Assembly: GCA_026120185.1 (NCBI GenBank)
Contig: JANUWF010001938.1
Coordinates: forward strand, 1,240,001 to 1,304,000
Direction: 5' to 3'
DNA: 64,000 nucleotides
Origin: Voacanga thouarsii
Lineage: Eukaryota; Streptophyta; Magnoliopsida; Gentianales; Apocynaceae
Shown here: in pieces, positions 1 to 14,095 of the stretch
Layout of the letters: every line of letters starts with the position of its first letter
How positions within the stretch are numbered: the first letter of the stretch is position 1
Made by a program: the position numbers and the translations under genes
The notes under the pieces: generated by a model
Seen by the model: the letters and a program-made list of their open reading frames with translations, nothing else
What the model was told of the DNA's origin: nothing
Database searches by the model: none

Positions 1-1120
1 TCTTTTGCTTGTCAGAACTTTCATGTGATCATATTCATTAACTAAATAACAAAATTTCCGGTCTTTTGCTTGTTTGTTCATTTTTGGGGTTGTATTGTTA
101 CATTATCATTTAGAAGAAGAAAATGTTATGTCAATCAATATTTTGCTCATCTTTCAAGACACTTCACTTGCTTTTCTTTGACAAGGAAATCTAAAGGAAA
201 ACAATTGTATTTCTTTTCTTCTTGTTTCTCATGGAACTTGTGCATCACTGTCATTAGATTTTGGGTGCTTATGCAGCATTTTTGTGTTTAAAATTGAAAT
301 TATAGAACTAAGTGTTGTAGTATGCATAACATTTCTTTTCTATTTTTTATTCTTTTTATATAAAAAATTATTTTTCTCTTCATTTCAGATATTTAAGACT
401 TTATTTTTCATGTACAAGGAATATTACATATTTCAGCAAATTTTTTAATTTAAATTTATTTTTATAAATAGAATATGATGTTCTTTTTTTTTTCAAATTC
501 TGAGAAACAAGCTTTTCTCCTTTGCTTTTTATCTTTTTCCTCTTCTGCTTCTGCGTTCTTTTCCGACATATGTTTTAGCCCCTTTCTTTGCGTTTTCTAT
601 TTGGAGCTTACTTAATTACAGGGCTTGAGTTTTGAGCAAGTGATTAACTTTTACATAACGTGCAAAGTTCTTGATTGATGTGCTTATGCTGGCACTTTCT
701 CATACATATTGACCTATGCAGTTTTTCATTTTTATGGAAAGACAATTTTCATTTGCTCGGCTCTATTTTTGCAGGACATGTTTTATGGCAAGAGGTATCC
801 TGATATACTTTCCATTGAATTCCCCCTTCTAATTTTACCATTCATAAGTCCTATTTCCAATCATTAGTATCCCTGTCATCACCCGGCTAAGATATCCAGA
901 GAACAGAAGGATCCACGACTCCTCTTATGAACTTTTGGAGATGATTTTGGCTTTCCAGATTCTAGATTACAATAATCAAAAGATTGTAAACTTAATATTC
1001 TTGTGTTTTGAAATGGAAGTTCTCTTCTAAATTACATGTAAATTGGATGAAGAAAACTTTCAACTAAACTTTAAATCTATGCCGTGCACATAATCATGAT
1101 CTCTTTCTTTTGTGTTTCAG
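1..1120 (+). other. Probable first intron of the upstream S-acyltransferase gene
   Basis: AT-rich, T-rich sequence ending in a clear acceptor (tttcag) at 1120. I looked for the short first exon that the paralog at 6860 has (a start codon followed by a [12 protein letters not shown] peptide) and did not find it here. The first exon is therefore probably left of the window. Nothing else coding was recognised. Confidence 0.55.
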
Positions 1121-3755
1121 AAATTTTTATGCGGAGGGAGGTTGATATTCGGTCCTGATGGGTCATCAGTCCTTTTATCTACATTCCTCATAGGGACTCC
1201 AGCATTAACATTCTGTATTAAAATGCTACTCAGGATGCCAGAAGTTGGGTCGTTTTATGGGCACACAGTACTGATTGTAGGATTCATCCTAACAATTTTG
1301 GTAGGTTACAAAAAACATGTCATTTAGAGTGACTTTGTATGCATGGGCCTGTTAATGGTTAGACGTGATACTATTTTATTCATGCAGGATTTGACTTTTC
1401 TCTACTTCACATCCGGAAGAAATCCTGGAATAGTTCCTAGGAACTCAAGGCCACCTGAATCAGAGGAAGGATCATTGTGTACTTCAACATCTATGGAGTG
1501 GATAAATAGTGCAACTCCTGAATTAAAATTACCACGTATAAAGGATGTGCATGTCAATGGCCACACGATTAAAGTGAAGTACTGTGACACTTGCCTACTG
1601 TATCGTCCCCCTCGTGCTTCTCATTGCTCAATATGCAATAATTGCGTCCAGAGGTTTGATCACCACTGTCCATGGGTGGGCCAGTGCATCGGAGTTGTAA
1701 GTTTATTTGTTTAGTATCTATATATTTAGTTATTTACTTAAAAAGTGATATTTTATTTAAATGCCCATTTCATTTCTTGGTTTTGTCAAAATTGTCAAAA
1801 GCCTCTTTTACTTAGATGAACCTGAAATGGAAATTAGTTCCTTATTTTTTTCCTGGAGATTTTGAAGTAAATATTTACACAGATTGATGTTTTATGCTTC
1901 TTTTCTTCTTTATTAAAAGACTATATCGGAAGCAAGGGACTGATAATGTGAAGAATTTTATTCTTGATTGGACCTTAGAATGCATCGGGATGTTAATCTC
2001 ATGTAAATATGTTGGGTATAATAGATTTCTCAATCTATTTATATGAATAATTTGAGAATACAGTTTGTACCTAATACTCTGATCACTTGAAGTAACTTGT
2101 TCAATCAAAAGTTCAGTAATAATGTGAACAGGAAGAACAAATATATATGGGCTCTTAACATGAAATAAAAATTTCAGCCTTTTAATTTATATTGTAATAA
2201 AGTACCTTCTATATCTCACGGTGTATGCTATTAGACGAAATATGAATGGCTGCCAAATTAGTTGTCCAAACATTGCAATGTTTAGAAAGTTTTCATGAAT
2301 TGGACTTATATTGCCTAGAGGTGCACAGAGTCATGAAATTTGAAAAATTATCTTTGTTATGCTTACTTTTACTCTTTCACACTGATACTATAATAGGTGT
2401 GGACTTGAATGAAATTTCTTGCCTTTTTCTTTTGCAAGAAGAAAGATTTTGGCGGGGCATTAGTTCTTTCATCTCATACTGGACTTTTTCTTGCATTACA
2501 TTTCTGTTCTTATACTTGCTCTCATGATCTCACCTCTTGGTAAATGCTCATGAGTTGTTTTGGCTTTTATTCTCTGCAATAAGACTGTTTCTCCCTTTCC
2601 AGTTCTTGGAAAGTAACCTACATTTCTGTGTTGATTTGGTTTCAGCGTAACTATCGGAGCTTCATCCTATTCATTACAACATCAACAATGTTGTGCATAT
2701 ACGTCTTCACCTTTTCATTGTTGAACATGATTAAACAACCGGGCAGCATATGGAGGAACTTATCAAATGACTTCATATCTGTCATTCTAATAGGATATTG
2801 CTTCATTGCTGTCTGGTTTGTAGGCGGGCTTAGTGTTTTCCACTTTTATCTCATGTGTACTAATCAGGTAAGTTCCTTATTCATCAAAGTCAAAGTCCAT
2901 TTTATGATTTGAAAACTACAATGTTGTGGCATTTCTTCTTGAGGTTTTAGTTCAGGTAAAACCTAATGATGATATATAATCATTTCTACTTAAGGTTTAA
3001 TTTTCAGATTAAACCTAACAGTGATGGTTGTTGTTATGTTTACATCATGCATTCATCTTAATACGCAACTAAATCCTCTATCAGAATACAGTGTTTATGA
3101 ATAGCTATTTAGGCTTATACTTCTGCAATTCGCTGAACCATCTACTCTTGTGACTGCTTTTTTCATTTTTGAGGTCAACAGTTCAGATCGTGCCCATTGT
3201 ACAATCAGTCAATGTTGATTTCTTTCATTTATCACTGCATGCATGATAATACGTGAATTAACTCTGATCCGTACTTATCCACAGACAACCTATGAAAACT
3301 TTCGATATCGTTATGATAAGAAGGAAAACCCATATAATCATGGAATAATGAGGAACCTTGGAGAAATCTTTCTGTCTAAGATCCCACCCTCACTTGTGAA
3401 TTTCCGAGAATGGGTGATCGAAGAGGATGAATCTACCATGGGATCCATATCTCATAAATTTGGTGCTGATATTATCAATCCAAAGGCCAGGTTTGACATA
3501 GAAATGGGCGGTGAACTTAGCAAGAACGGTAGTTTTGCCCTTCCAGACATCCTACAGAAGATTGATTACAGCACAATCAATGACAGTTTGATGAAGGAGG
3601 GTGGTGGAAATATTGGATTTGATCCTTTTTTTCCCACTATTCCACAAGAATCAAAAAATAAACAATGGAACACCACAAATGGAGAATGTACTGCCGAGGA
3701 AGGAGGATCTAATCATGGCTCTCCCAAAGTTTCCTCAGGAAATCTTCAAAACTAG
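1121..3755 (+). CDS. DHHC-type protein S-acyltransferase, copy 1 (5' partial)
   Basis: Membrane enzyme that attaches palmitate or similar acyl groups to cysteines of target proteins. Four exons are visible: 1121-1300, 1388-1696, 2646-2867 and 3285-3755, all phase 0 with GT/AG borders, about 393 residues. The first visible exon starts with [10 protein letters not shown] and gives two membrane segments. The second carries the cysteine-rich domain ([16 protein letters not shown]) and the catalytic [12 protein letters not shown]. The third gives two more membrane segments (RNYRSF to the FVGG region). The last holds the TTxE-type motif ([11 protein letters not shown]) and a hydrophilic tail. The family DPG motif reads NPG here (codon 1421-1423, AAT for Asp). 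The first exon (about 19 residues in the paralog) is missing. It lies 3.1 kb upstream of a same-strand paralog, so the two look like a tandem duplication. Family call is firm; the Arabidopsis PAT05-09-like subgroup is a guess. Confidence 0.9.
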
Positions 3756-6700
3756 AGGTAGTTTGTTTGGTTATTTGCATTAGTTATCTTGATATAAAGC
3801 GTGTCACATATTTTATCTATCTTAGTGTCAGGAACAAATTTAAAAGTGTAATATCCCTGAGTTTCACTGACAGAGGTATTTGTTCAATAGTTGATTTATG
3901 AGAATCTTCACGAAATCTTGGTACTTATTTGCACCTTTACTCCTAGTCCGTACCCCAGCAGTGACATAATTCTAGGGTCCTTCAAAACCAAAATTCCTCT
4001 AATTCAACAGAATTGAGTATGAAACTTGAAACCTGAATAACATCTGTTGAATGTTTATGATAGCTTTCTCAGCATAGATGACGTTGGGGTCTTTTTTTCA
4101 TGACCGAAGCCACTTTCCTATACGGCCTGCAGCCTGTTGGAAAGCAGAAGAAACAAATTAACTGCTCATTTTAATTTTGTGTAAATCAGATGCGCTATAT
4201 ATAAGTTTTGGCGAGACAAAGGTGAGGCCATATTGTGTTAGTCACCCGCACATATGTTTTTTTTTTCCCTCTCCTTTTTTATATTTATATTTTTCTATTT
4301 TTATGTTTTGTGCCAGAACACCAGCCCCACCTTCTGTTCTGCTTTAGTTTAACTGTTTAAAATTCAAAACTGAGGGTGAGTACTTGGACTTCTTTCTAGA
4401 TATATGCAAAAGCTTTCGGTTGCGTTGTTTTTATGTGATCATTTATTGCAAGCAAGATTAAGAACATGTGTTACCGTTTTTCTTTGTCAAAAATAGATCA
4501 AAAGCAGATGTTTCTTTCTCTTTTCATAACAGAGGTCCGAGAGTTCTTGGTGCTGACTGCATTTTCAATTGCAGAGATTCTGAATGAAATTTAATCAACA
4601 GATGTTGTTCAAAGGCCAAAGATGGTTGGGGTTCATCCTATTGTCTAAAGTATTCCTCTGGCCTCCTGTGGTTAATAGGACAAATGGAACCTCCTTTTGT
4701 GGCCTCCAACAATGTAATGCTTTGAAAAGTCGAAGAATAGGCTTACAGATGAAAATCTTTGGGTGAGTTGAGGAGGCCTGATGGTGATGGATATGAATTT
4801 TTTACTGATGAAGCCTAGGTACAGCAAATTGTGGATGAAATAAATTTCTAGATCTCGATGGTAAGTTTTGTAACTTGACTTGATTTAACTAATTGAGTGA
4901 GGAAGGGATAGTGCCGTGTTGTCGAGAAAAAAGAGTGTCTTGCGCCAAATGTAATTGCATTCCATCAAAACATTGTGTATTACTTTTACTTAAATGGTAT
5001 GGTAGCGGAAGAGAGAATTTTGTTATCAATTTGTTGGGTGGAATCTTCACTCAGGTCATGCCAGTGGTCTCGTCTCTCTTCTATCAAGATCAATGGATTA
5101 GTTGATTCGGGCGTTTGTTTGGCTTGTTGGGAGGCACGTTAAAAATTTTGATAGGACTGTATTTATTTTTCGTCTACAATAATACACTTTTGAAGTTAAT
5201 AATATAGTAAAGTTTGTAATAATCATAATAAATCGGCATCAAGTAAATTCAAAATGAACAAAAAATCACACCAGCAATTCATCATTTGGTTCCCAAAATG
5301 GTCGGATGTACTCTGTGGTTTCTCCGCTTTGGCTCTTGAGAAAAATATCATGGAGAGGAAGTTGTAGGCTCGCTGGCTGGAGCTTTGCTTTCTTTTATAA
5401 TGCTTGCAGGGCCCTTTCTTGATTGTGTCGAGATTTCAGAGAGACGCGACGGCGCCTGCACGTCTTCTCTCGTTTTTGTTTGGTTAACTTCCTCTTTCAC
5501 ACGGATGCGGAAATTCCAACGACAGATTTATTAACTGCAATGTCAAATAATTCCTCTCTTATAATAAATTACTTTCACTCGTTTTGAATTTAAAAAATAT
5601 TTTTTCACATTTTACAAAATTATATAAAAATTTATTATTTTAACTCTATTCATCTCTTTAATATTTCTCTTTTCACTAATTATGATTCAATTCTCCCTAA
5701 TTATTAAAATAGATAAAGACTTAATTAAGGATATTTTTAGAAATTTAATTTTAAAATTATATGAAATTTAAGACCCTGCATTTTTATATATAAGTCTAAA
5801 ATAGAAATAGTATTATTTATGTGACATTCAAGCCTCACCAATTCTATAAGACACCTTTCATAATTATCACTTTCTCTATTTTATATTTTATTTAACCTTT
5901 GTATTTTGTTTTATAATATTTAACTCTTTACATATTTTTATACATGAATTATTAATATTTTTATATTATTTTTAAATTTTTAAAATTATATTTAATAAAA
6001 AAAATAAAAATTCTCTTAAATAATTACCTATTCTTATATTTATTATTAGTAAATTTAAAAATATAAAAAAGTACTTATTGATTCTAGCCTACGTGTTGAT
6101 GATTAAAATGTCAAATAATATAAAACAAAAAAATAATAAATTATTTTGTTATGTAATTAGCTTGATAATTTTGAATGATTAAATTTAATTTATAATTTAT
6201 TTGATAAATATAAAAACACAAAAGAGGTAATGCACTGGAATGATCATCATAAAATAAATACTTGGAAGAACGGGTCCAAAACTTGGAACATCTCTACTTT
6301 TTTCCTATGCTATACACTTAATTTAGAAAAAGAAGGAAAAAAAAAAAAAAAAAGAAACGAGAAAAACTTGGGACATCCGCCCACGGGGAACAGGGCAGCT
6401 TCTTCCTCCTGGTCTGCATGAAGAGAGAAGAAAGTATATTAGTTTAGTTAAGGACACCTTTCTTAACCACTACTATTACTTTAATGTAAGCTTAATATTG
6501 GTCGGCCAGCAATATACACAAAGGAGAACGAGATTGGCAACCCAACAACAAATTATTTCCTGGGAAATTCCGTCTCTGACAAAGCGGGGAGAGAGCAAAT
6601 GGTAGCTGGTTCTTCTTGGTCAATCCTCCGACAACCCCCTCTCTCTCCCCCTAGCTCACAATCTCCGGCAATGCACGATTCTCCCCAGAAATCAAGAAAT

Positions 6701-6859
6701 AAAATACATTTGCATGACTGCCTTGTCTGAATATTGAGGTCTGAAATTTTCTTCTGGGTTCTTCTCCGCAATTCGAATTCCACTCTTCAAAACTACATCC
6801 CAAATAAATACACAATACAGTTTTTGTTATTACTGTATACTCCTTTTCTATCCAACATT
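3756..6859. other. Intergenic region between the two S-acyltransferase genes
   Basis: Contains the 3' untranslated region of copy 1 and the promoter and leader of copy 2. The part from about 5510 to 6230 is very AT-rich, with a short A-run near 6340. Open frames such as 4584-4766 and 4893-5105 have no recognisable domain and no splice support. No mobile element with clear ends was recognised. Confidence 0.5.
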
Positions 6860-9800
6860 ATGGCTCAAGGAAAACCCAGTCCCAAGAGGCTTTATCAAGT
6901 TTGGAAGGGAAACAATGTAAGATACATTTCCCCTTTTTTCCTTTTCTATAGATGATTTCTTTTTCTTCCTCTTTACAAGGATATGTTTCTTTATTTTTTT
7001 CAAGCCAAATATGTATCTCTTCCATACTCTTTTTCACTTTTTATGGCTTCCATTCATGTATACGCATAATCGCACCTCCTCTTTTAGCTTTGGGATGCTA
7101 ATAATTTGTCCTTGGATACTTCACTTGTCATTTTTGTTTTTTGTCCCGGTTCTACTCTGCATGAGATCTCAGTATGCGTCCTAGTGGATGAATAATTTTT
7201 TTAAATCGTACCTTTATCAACCCTACTGCAATTAAAATTTATGATTGGTTATGTTTCTCTGCATTACCTCTGGTCATCCTGTAGATTTATTGATGAAATT
7301 TTCACTTAAACATGTTAACTGCAGTTATCAATATAAGTAATTGCATTTCTTTGTTGCTTCTGGTGATCGCATAATCTCAACTGCTGCAGCTAAGATGTTT
7401 CTTCCTATAGATATGTGGACTTTGTTAGACTAACTATTTTACTGTCTATTGATTACTCATAGATTTTTTTGTGGTTCTCTGTCTTATTGATTTTTCTCAG
7501 CCTGTCTCTTTTGTCTTGTCCTCAACTTTCTCGTTCTTCCTAATATTCTCAGAGATTCTTCTGCGGAGGAAGATTTATCTTTGGTCCCGATGTGGCATCT
7601 TTATTGTTATCTACCATCCTAATTGCAGGCCCAGCAATTTCTTTCTGCGTCAAAATCTTCTTTATAATCAGACATCGCATGAGTGAAGGCACAAATGCCA
7701 CTACTTGGTATCCTGTACTTGCAGTTGGATCGGTTCTCACTATCTTGGTAATTGATTTTATGCTTCAGTAGCATTTAGCACTACTCTTTTCATTATTCTT
7801 AACGGTTGTTCTACCTTTCTGTACTATAGCATGATGGACAATGAATATTCACTAATCTTCTAGTTAGATAGGAAGACTTTTTATGATAATGACATAAAAC
7901 GAAGGACATGACTCGACATTGGACTTGCAACACATGAAAATAAAGTGCTTATATCTGTTTCAACTTGATAGTTTCTGTCATGTGTACTTTTTTGCTAGGA
8001 TAAACTTCTGCTACCATGTAAAATGGATTTCATTTCTGCACGTTTTCTTCTAAGATCCACAAAACTAATTAGGGAAGTAAAGCTGGTAGAAGGTTTGAGA
8101 TATTGTATTCAAATGCCTATCTCGACTACAATCTTGTAAATTCCTTTTTAGTGATAGATTCTATAAACTTTCTATAATATTTTCTGCAGGAATTATGTGG
8201 CTGACCATTTTCTTAATTGTTCATTGCAGGATATAACATTTCTCTTCTTAACTTCCAGTCGAGATCCTGGAATTGTCCCTAGAAACTCGTATCCTCCTGA
8301 ATCAGCTGAAACATATGACATAAACACTCCTTCGATGGAGTGGGTCAATGGTAGAACTCCTCATTTGAAACTTCCCCGATCAAAGGATGTGATTGTAAAT
8401 GGACATGCAGTTAAGGTCAAATACTGTGACACATGCCTACTTTATCGTCCTCCCCGTGCATCACACTGCTCTATCTGCAACAACTGTGTTCAGAGATTTG
8501 ATCACCATTGTCCTTGGGTTGGGCAATGCATTGGGATAGTAAGTACTGAAAATGTTTGTTCTGATCCAACAAATCATATGGCACGCAGATATCTTTGCTT
8601 GTTTGTGGCGGATGTCCAATGTCCATTCCACACTCACGCACAAAATGCATAATTGCGCCTACATTATTATGAAAACAGTATAAGACATGACTAAATTATT
8701 ATTAATACTAAAAATTGGTATTTCCTTGATTAAACTAGCACCTATGAAGAATATCACATATTTCAGGCATTCTTTGGAAACAATTTGGGATCCTCCATTT
8801 AAATAGTCCAGACTATGAACTACTAAAATCATCACCATAGGCAAACTTGAATGCATCTTGTTGTTAAGATATCCATGCCTAACTCAACCCCTAAATGATA
8901 CTATCTCAGAAGGGGGAGTGCGAAGATCTTAGGCATCTTTGGATGAGAAGGAATTTAGAGTGTGAAATTTGCAGGGCAGGGCATTTGCAGCTGGCCCAAC
9001 ATTAAATTAGGTGGCTCTGACGTCATATTAATAGATCTTTCTGCGGATGTCCAATCTTGCAAATTTCATGCTCCAGATGTCCAGTCTTGGGCATGTGGGG
9101 TTGCTAGTTATAAGGCAAAGTGTTCCTTATAAGTTTTGAGTGGTCACTCCTTACGAAGTATCTTTTTGGGTGGAGTTAGGGCCAGAGCTTTTACCACATC
9201 TGATCTCTACAATACAATCAGAACAAGGTTCTGACCAGGTTTGCAGTATGCATGCTGCTTCTATCTGATGTGATTCACCTTAAATTTTGTTATAGTATTC
9301 ATTCAAGTTCAGTCCTGATATGTCAAGGCAGGTGTATATTTCTGGAGTTTGAAGTAGAATGTGTGCAACACTTCAAAGATATTGTTCATTTATCCTCGTG
9401 TGGTACTTTAGTTGACCTAAAATTCATCTCAATTTTTCTTTTAAGTGGAATATTTTAGGTGTCAAGTAAGAAATCTATTATTAAATTAACTGATTGTTGC
9501 TGCACTCATAAACGGCTGCCTGAAATTTCCAAAGTTCCCTTTGAAATGGAATTAAAGCTTTTCTCTGCACCCCTTTTGTCTTCCTTTTTCAACTATTCAT
9601 ACTTTATGTGTATAGCCTACCGTTCCTTTAAGTAACAAGCCATTCATTTTCATAACCTTGCAGCGTAATTATCGATTCTTTTACATGTTTATATCAACAT
9701 CAACCATCTTATGCGTATATGTGTTCGGATTCTCTTGGGTCAACATCCTGCAACATGACAGCAGTGTATGGAGGGCTATTTCAGAAGATTTTTTATCAGA

Positions 9801-12173
9801 TTTCCTAATTGTGTACTGCTTCATTGCTGTGTGGTTTGTGGGAGGCCTTACAGTTTTCCACTTCTATCTGATTAGCACAAATCAGGTGACCCATCCTCCA
9901 AACTTGTTAATCATTAAAAAAAAAAAAAAAAAGGGAAAACCAATAAGGTTTAATGCTTAGCATTCCTTGCATCACTTTTTTTCCTGCAAGTTTGAAATTA
10001 TTTGTCTTTTTAAGTATTAGCTATCCATTGAGACTTGTTCTTGTGTCGCTTTTAACTTATTGATCCTTTGTGAACTTATTGATTCTGTAAATGATAGAAT
10101 GAGGAGAAACAATGCTGGACATAGGGGGAGGCAGGGCATTGCAGCAGCAGCCTCCCCTGGGTGTTTGGAAACTATACAGAAGGCTTAGAACTTTAACATA
10201 AATTTCCCTACCTTTTAATGTGTTTCCTATGAGAGGATTATTTATATTTTTCCTTTTATCCCTGTATAGAGATTGTTCCCTACCTGTTAGCAAGTTGCCT
10301 ACCCTGGGATATATTCTTTTTTCCCCTGTGGATGAGGAAACGCAGTTTCATAATATTTACTAAGGGGGTGCCTCCACAATTCAGGGTTGTCCATCCCAGG
10401 ATTCTCAACCATTTTTCTTTTTGTCCATAGTATGTAAATATCTTTTCCAACATATATAATAAAGTACTACTTCCCTGATTAAATAGTGACTATATGTGCC
10501 AAAGCCAAAGGATTGCTAAAATGCCACCACCTTCCAGCTATTTCATCTGATTCTCTAATTTGCTCTTTTGCTTTGCTCCTTTGGAAAGTAAGAGGTAGGT
10601 GTGTTCACTTCTTTAAAGTTTAGTCATGCTGTCATGAATCTTAAATTTTTCCTATTAAATAAAACTTATTTCGAAACTAAAAGATTAAATAAACTTTCAA
10701 TTTTTTATTTTAAAAAGAATTACAAAAACACACAATCACAAGTCCTTACAAGTCAACACAAAAATATAAGAAAAATACTTGTTTAATATTTCTTATTGCT
10801 AAGAATATTAAATTTTATCAGCTAAATTTTCTTTCCAAAAAAATTAGAATTAACTTTTCATTTTATATATCTAAAAACAAAATTACAAAAGTGAAATTAT
10901 ATGGAATGTAAATTTGTCACTTTTTCTCGTGTCCAGCAACAGAAACACATTACAAAGCAAAGCCATTATTTGTGTAATTGTTCTTACTTCTCTCAAAACG
11001 CATGCTACATATACACCTCCAAAGAACAGTAATTTCAAAGGATTATAACTTTGGTTCTCATATTTCTCTTTCTCACAGCGATGAGCTGAACTTTTTATCA
11101 GCCATTGCTGCCCTTGTTCCCGGTATTTTATCTGCCTATATATGATCCAAGAGAGCAACTATTTCTTTAGAATGACCTGTTTCGAGCTTCTCATACCAAA
11201 AGATATCATTGCACAATGGACAGTATCATCCAATCACAGAAATAATTAAATCATCTCTAAAACAAGTTAAAGGTCTTGAATAAATTGGGTTGTAGGAAAG
11301 AGAAGCTTTTTAGGCACAAAGTTATCACTTAAAAAATTAAGCTTCCTGTCAAAGTTTCTATATGATACCTCACATGAAATAAAAGCTTTAGTTTTGGATG
11401 AGAAACCTGCTTCTCCTTGACATGAAATATATTTTTTTCCTTTGCAGCACGAAAAGAATTTGATCTCCCCCATATTTACTACTCATTATGAAGCCTGCCC
11501 TCTTATATTTCTGTCTGCTAGCGGACAGAGAAAGTTTGTTTGTTTTTTTGCTGTATGCTTAAGGGCACACATTGTGGCTTTCAATTATAGTCTAACATTT
11601 GCAATTTTGCAGACCACTTACGAGAACTTCAGATATAGATATGATACAAAAGAGAATCCGTATAACAGGGGCATATTCAATAATTTCAAAGAAGTCTTTT
11701 TCTCGAAGATGCCACCTTCCATGAATGATTTCCAGGCACTTGTTCAGGAGGATGAAAATATGCTGGTAGAGCTCCCAACTTTGGATGTTGTTGAAGGTGT
11801 TATAAGCTCAAAAGAGAAAATTGATATTGAAATGGGAACTAAGCTTGTGGAAGATGGTGGCCTTTCACTCCCTGAAATTTTGCAGAACTTGGATTATGAT
11901 GAGATTGAGGATAATTTGAAAACTAAGGAGTGGAAACAGAGTAGTGCTGATCCATCTCTGTTTCCTGTTGAACAAGAGTCAAGAGAGTCTTTACTGATCT
12001 CCGCCAAAGGAGATGAAAAAACTGATTCTGAACCATCCTTTTTTCTTGTTCAAGAAAAATCAACGGACGCTTTGAACAGTGCCACAACAAAGAATGAGAC
12101 AAATGCCGAGGAGAATTCTGATTACTTATCCACATCAAGTCAAATTATTACTGGCTCCACAAGTAAAAAATAA
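6860..12173 (+). CDS. DHHC-type protein S-acyltransferase, copy 2 (complete)
   Basis: Complete paralog of the gene at 1121. Five exons: 6860-6916, 7553-7747, 8230-8538, 9664-9885 and 11613-12173, all phase 0 with GT/AG borders, about 447 residues. Exon 1 encodes a start Met and [11 protein letters not shown], the usual N terminus of this plant clade, which fixes the start. Exon 2 has the [10 protein letters not shown] motif and two membrane segments. Exon 3 has an intact DPG motif ([10 protein letters not shown]), the cysteine-rich domain and [12 protein letters not shown]. Exon 4 has two membrane segments. Exon 5 has [11 protein letters not shown] and a long acidic, Ser/Glu-rich cytosolic tail, about 30 residues longer than in copy 1. 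Exons 3 and 4 match copy 1 exactly in length (309 and 222 bases), supporting duplication. Introns 3 and 4 exceed 1 kb. The Arabidopsis PAT05-09-like assignment is from memory. Confidence 0.94.
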
Positions 12174-14003
12174 AGGTTGCCATTGTTGAATTTCCTTCCA
12201 CACTATTAGCCACAGTAACTAGTTTCTTTAGCCTCGGACCTTTTACTGACAGTCCATCTTGGACATTGAAACTAGGTAGACAGTGTGCCTATTCCGTAGA
12301 AGTTGCAATAATCTGCTCCAAATATGAAAAGCATTTTCCCACTGAAAACTTTGCAAAAAGCCACAACATTTGCACTTGATATTTAACAGCATGTCAGACA
12401 GACTATCATCTTTGACAGACATCTATTTTTTCAGTTTGTTTGAGTAGTCATTGTCCCAAAAAAAGAAAGAAAAAAAAAATCAGCAAAGTCAAAGCTAGAT
12501 TTTTTGTATTTAAATAGTGTGTCAATGATAGACAATTTTCCTTCATGAGCTGTAGGATTTGGTTTAGTTTTATCAGCATAGAATCCAGTACATAAATTAC
12601 GAACTTCCTTCCCAATACTTTGTGCTGTTTGCACTTATGCTTTATGGATTTTTTGTTTTTTTGTGGTTATTAATTTAATTGGAACTCATGCTACTCTAGG
12701 CCAAATTAACTATTGATTCATCTTGCATTCTGTGATACTATGTCTGAGTAGTCACTTGAGTTCAAGTATTTCCTTTCCTCTTGCCATAAATTTTAGAACC
12801 TTTTACTGTAATAATCTCTTAAATATACTTCCTCACCATTTAGTGTTTGTTGTCTTGTTTCTTTGTTATTCTGGTAAATAATCGAACCATGACATTTAGA
12901 GAATTTTACAGGTCAGTAGAAAAAGATTGGAAATTAGAACAATTTTAGGAATTTAACTCTTCTTAAAATGTCCACGGGTCAGTGATGCCGTTGACTTCAA
13001 TGTGGCGTCATCATGGGCAAAGGAAAGTACAAAATGCTATGTGAAAGAAGCTACCTCATTTCAGTAACATTTCAAAAATTGAAACTAGGACGTTACATCG
13101 TGGCTAATCTCACTTCTAATGAATAATCTCATGGCTTGCTGCTAGAAGCTATCTACTGTACATTGTGATTGAAGCATCTTTTCCAATTCATCTCTTGTTA
13201 TTTTATCATTGACTAAAATTATTATTGCATGTTAAATTCTGAACAGGTTGCAATGCGCAGATATTTAGATGCTTAGACAGGATGTTTCTATTTTGTGCGA
13301 AATTAACATACGGTGGTGTAAGGAGGCTGCATTAGCCAAATTCAGACGTAATACTGGTTGTCTATTTTGATGATTGAAATTTGGTGATCGATGATTGCAT
13401 CAGTTGCTGAAACCTGGAGAATGCCTTGGAGTTGTTTGGAATGCTTGAGCAGATAAGTAGTGGCTTTGATACCTCAGATGAGAGTATTGCAGAATCTTGC
13501 GAGGGACAAAAACCAAAGTCTTGAAAGGCGAATACTGTAGATAGGTTGTGTGATTCAGTTTTTTTTGGTCTCCTGATGGTCATTTTTCCTGCACATCCTT
13601 GTTGGAGACATTTGATATTGTTACTGGGGAGGGATTCATTGTTGAAGTAAAAACAAAGTATATCTTGTTTGTTGTTCATGGAAAATGTAATGCCATACTG
13701 TTCAATGCTGAAGCAGTGGAAAAATAGAGGTGTGGCGCCCGGGGGGTGTGGATGATGGTTTTCTAATGAATGGCTTGGCCTCATCAGAAGTCAATGCTGC
13801 CTTGTGTGAAGTTCTCTTGAGCTGCTTCCATGTCCAATTGTTCAAATAAGGCCTTCAAATGGCTGACATGTTGTATTTATTGGAAATTTTTAAATGAACT
13901 ATGGGAATCGGTAGTAGAACCTTTAAGAAAAGAAAAGAAAAGGGTTGGAGGATACGGATATTGGAAATTGGTTATAGAAGGTTAATTGCACGTCTTCGGG
14001 AAG
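12174..14003. other. 3' flank of S-acyltransferase copy 2, no gene recognised
   Basis: AT-rich, presumably the 3' untranslated region followed by intergenic DNA. A short plus-strand stretch near 13400-13525 reads as a plausible protein C terminus (ALELFGMLEQISSGFDTSDE, then more acidic residues and a stop). It has an in-frame stop just upstream and no family I recognise. Confidence 0.4.
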
Positions 14004-14013
14004 GTGACGCAGA
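14004..14013 (+). repeat. Left target-site duplication of the MULE
   Basis: GTGACGCAGA directly precedes the left inverted repeat. It matches GTGATGTAGA after the right repeat except for two C/T changes, as expected for methylated cytosine decay. Confidence 0.75.
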
Positions 14014-14095
14014 GGGTAATTGATCAGAATGGCAATGGCCGCCTCTGGGGCCATTCGTTCTCGTCTGGCCGTGCGGTTAAGGGTGTTTTAAAATG
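14014..14095 (+). repeat. MULE left terminal inverted repeat
   Basis: Matches the reverse complement of the right end over about 80 bases, with shared blocks ATTGATCAGAATG, GTCTGGCC and a TTAA(A/G)GGTGT segment near the inner end. Internal mismatches and small gaps are present. Confidence 0.85.

Noticed and set aside
1875..2527. Open frames inside S-acyltransferase intron
   Set aside because: They lie in an intron whose flanking exons join in frame; composition is AT-rich and no motif is present.
13362..13784. 140-codon open frame on the minus strand downstream of the second S-acyltransferase
   Set aside because: No domain, no homolog recalled, and the plus strand in this stretch also has a coding-like piece; likely chance in 3' flanking DNA.
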